A stretch of DNA of 6,499 nt from Candidatus Gastranaerophilales bacterium (lineage in GTDB: Bacteria; Cyanobacteriota; Vampirovibrionia; Gastranaerophilales; Gastranaerophilaceae), in NCBI GenBank assembly GCA_944326625.1, contig CALVER010000083.1, positions 1 through 6,499 of the forward strand. Direction: 5' to 3'. This document shows, piece by piece, positions 6,329-6,499 of the stretch. Every line of letters begins with the position of its first letter. Position 1 is the stretch's first letter. The notes under the pieces were generated by a model. It searched no databases. It had not been told where the DNA came from and saw nothing but the letters and a program-made list of their open reading frames with translations. The position numbers and the translations under genes were made by a program.

Positions 6329-6403
6329 ATGTGCCCCCGCCCCCGAATTTCAAACACTCGCAAGCTCGTGTTGAAATTCAACCCCGCCGTGGTGGGGGTA
6401 CAC
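6329..6403. repeat. Long C/G-rich palindrome with GAATTTCA core
   Basis: GAATTTCAAACAC (6345-6357) pairs with GTGTTGAAATTC (6368-6379), leaving one bulged A. Further out, CCCCCGCC near 6334-6341 can pair with GGTGGGGG at 6391-6398 with one G-U. The ends near GTG (6331) and CAC (6401) also match. The whole folds into one long interrupted stem. The minus strand here contains two adjacent runs of five G. Confidence 0.65.
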
Positions 6404-6404
6404 C

Positions 6405-6423
6405 CTGTGAGCGAAGCTCACGG
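6405..6423. repeat. Short hairpin GTGAGC-GAA-GCTCAC
   Basis: Bases 6405-6412 pair with 6416-6423 over 8 bp (one G-U) around a GAA loop. It has no following T run, so it is not a terminator. It sits between the C/G-rich palindrome and the second octad array and continues the chain of stem-forming repeats. Confidence 0.65.
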
Positions 6424-6431
6424 TAAAGAAC

Positions 6432-6463
6432 TTAACGTCCTAACGTCTTATCGTCTTAACGAC
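6432..6463 (-). repeat. Octad array, four 8-bp units, opposite orientation to the first
   Basis: On the plus strand four consecutive units read TTAACGTC, CTAACGTC, TTATCGTC and TTAACGAC. On the minus strand they read GACGTTAA-like, resembling the GNYACTAA units at 5914-5945. Both arrays have exactly four units and face each other across about 490 bases. After this array the window ends with 36 bases that include a small CTACG-CA-CGTAG hairpin. Confidence 0.75.
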
Positions 6464-6499
6464 TTTAAAAAGAAAACCGGTGCTACGCACGTAGACATG

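Larger units (their letters stand above)
5826..6499 (+). pseudogene. Frameshifted or phase-variable repeat-built ORF, running off the window end
   Basis: No family is recognised. The ATG at 5826 has AAGGAG at 5811-5816 (9-base spacing) and a strong promoter upstream, so translation should begin here. As written it reads MEKERFLTTGGGRLS and stops at TAG 5871-5873, right after the G run at 5853-5860. One extra G, or a -1 slip on the G run, would join it to a frame (codons starting at 5861) with no stop for 213 codons up to 6499. That frame begins PSLARFNKGFGGIGLVKLL, then passes through several palindromic repeat elements, reading for example SCHCEV twice. The peptide is basic and Cys-containing, with no obvious signal peptide or membrane segment. 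It could be a phase-variable gene, a recently broken gene, a gene using programmed frameshifting, or an assembly error in the G run. The far end lies outside the window. Confidence 0.5.

Noticed and set aside
5861..6499. Insertion sequence or transposase remnant
   Set aside because: No transposase-like motif is seen in any frame. The region consists of short palindromes and octads, not a coding element with terminal repeats.

Overview
The window is bacterial chromosomal DNA. The main genes are AT-rich and use compact sigma70-type promoters, short intergenic gaps and AGGAG-like ribosome binding sites. A fatty-acid cluster end (acpP, fabF), a tRNA-nucleotidyltransferase-like gene and a mosaic of short dispersed palindromes would suit a low-GC bacterium. 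A gut Vampirovibrionia (Melainabacteria)-like host is one possibility, but that is an impression and the taxon is not established here.

Layout. Bases 1-135 are the 3' end of acpP, followed by a gap with a strong hairpin and then fabF (224-1474, +). fabF ends at a perfect 16-bp inverted repeat (1491-1526) that can terminate transcription from both sides. The convergent gene on the minus strand (4655-1527) encodes a 1042-residue superfamily 1 helicase with a DUF4011-like N-terminus, a long coiled-coil insertion and a C-terminal Vsr/DUF559-like PD-(D/E)XK nuclease domain. This looks like a nucleic-acid-processing or genome-defence enzyme. Between its start and the divergent nucleotidyltransferase gene (4704-5792, +) lie two promoters facing in opposite directions and physically overlapping. 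The plus-strand transcript is predicted to be leaderless.

The last 700 bases are the unusual part. A near-consensus promoter (TTGCCA, 17-bp spacer, TGATATAAT) overlaps the end of the nucleotidyltransferase gene. It is followed by a good ribosome binding site and an ATG at 5826. The frame from that ATG stops after 15 codons, just past a run of eight G. One base out of phase beyond the G run, a frame stays open for 213 codons to the end of the window. That open frame runs through four or five palindromic repeat elements, three in-phase copies of a TGTCAT-type direct repeat, and two 4 x 8-bp octad arrays in opposite orientation. It looks like a phase-variable, frameshifted or mis-sequenced gene built largely from in-frame repeats.

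The acpP-fabF pair belongs to fatty-acid elongation and the nucleotidyltransferase to tRNA 3'-end synthesis or repair. The helicase-nuclease has no partner genes visible in this window, and the terminal repeat-rich gene has no recognised function.
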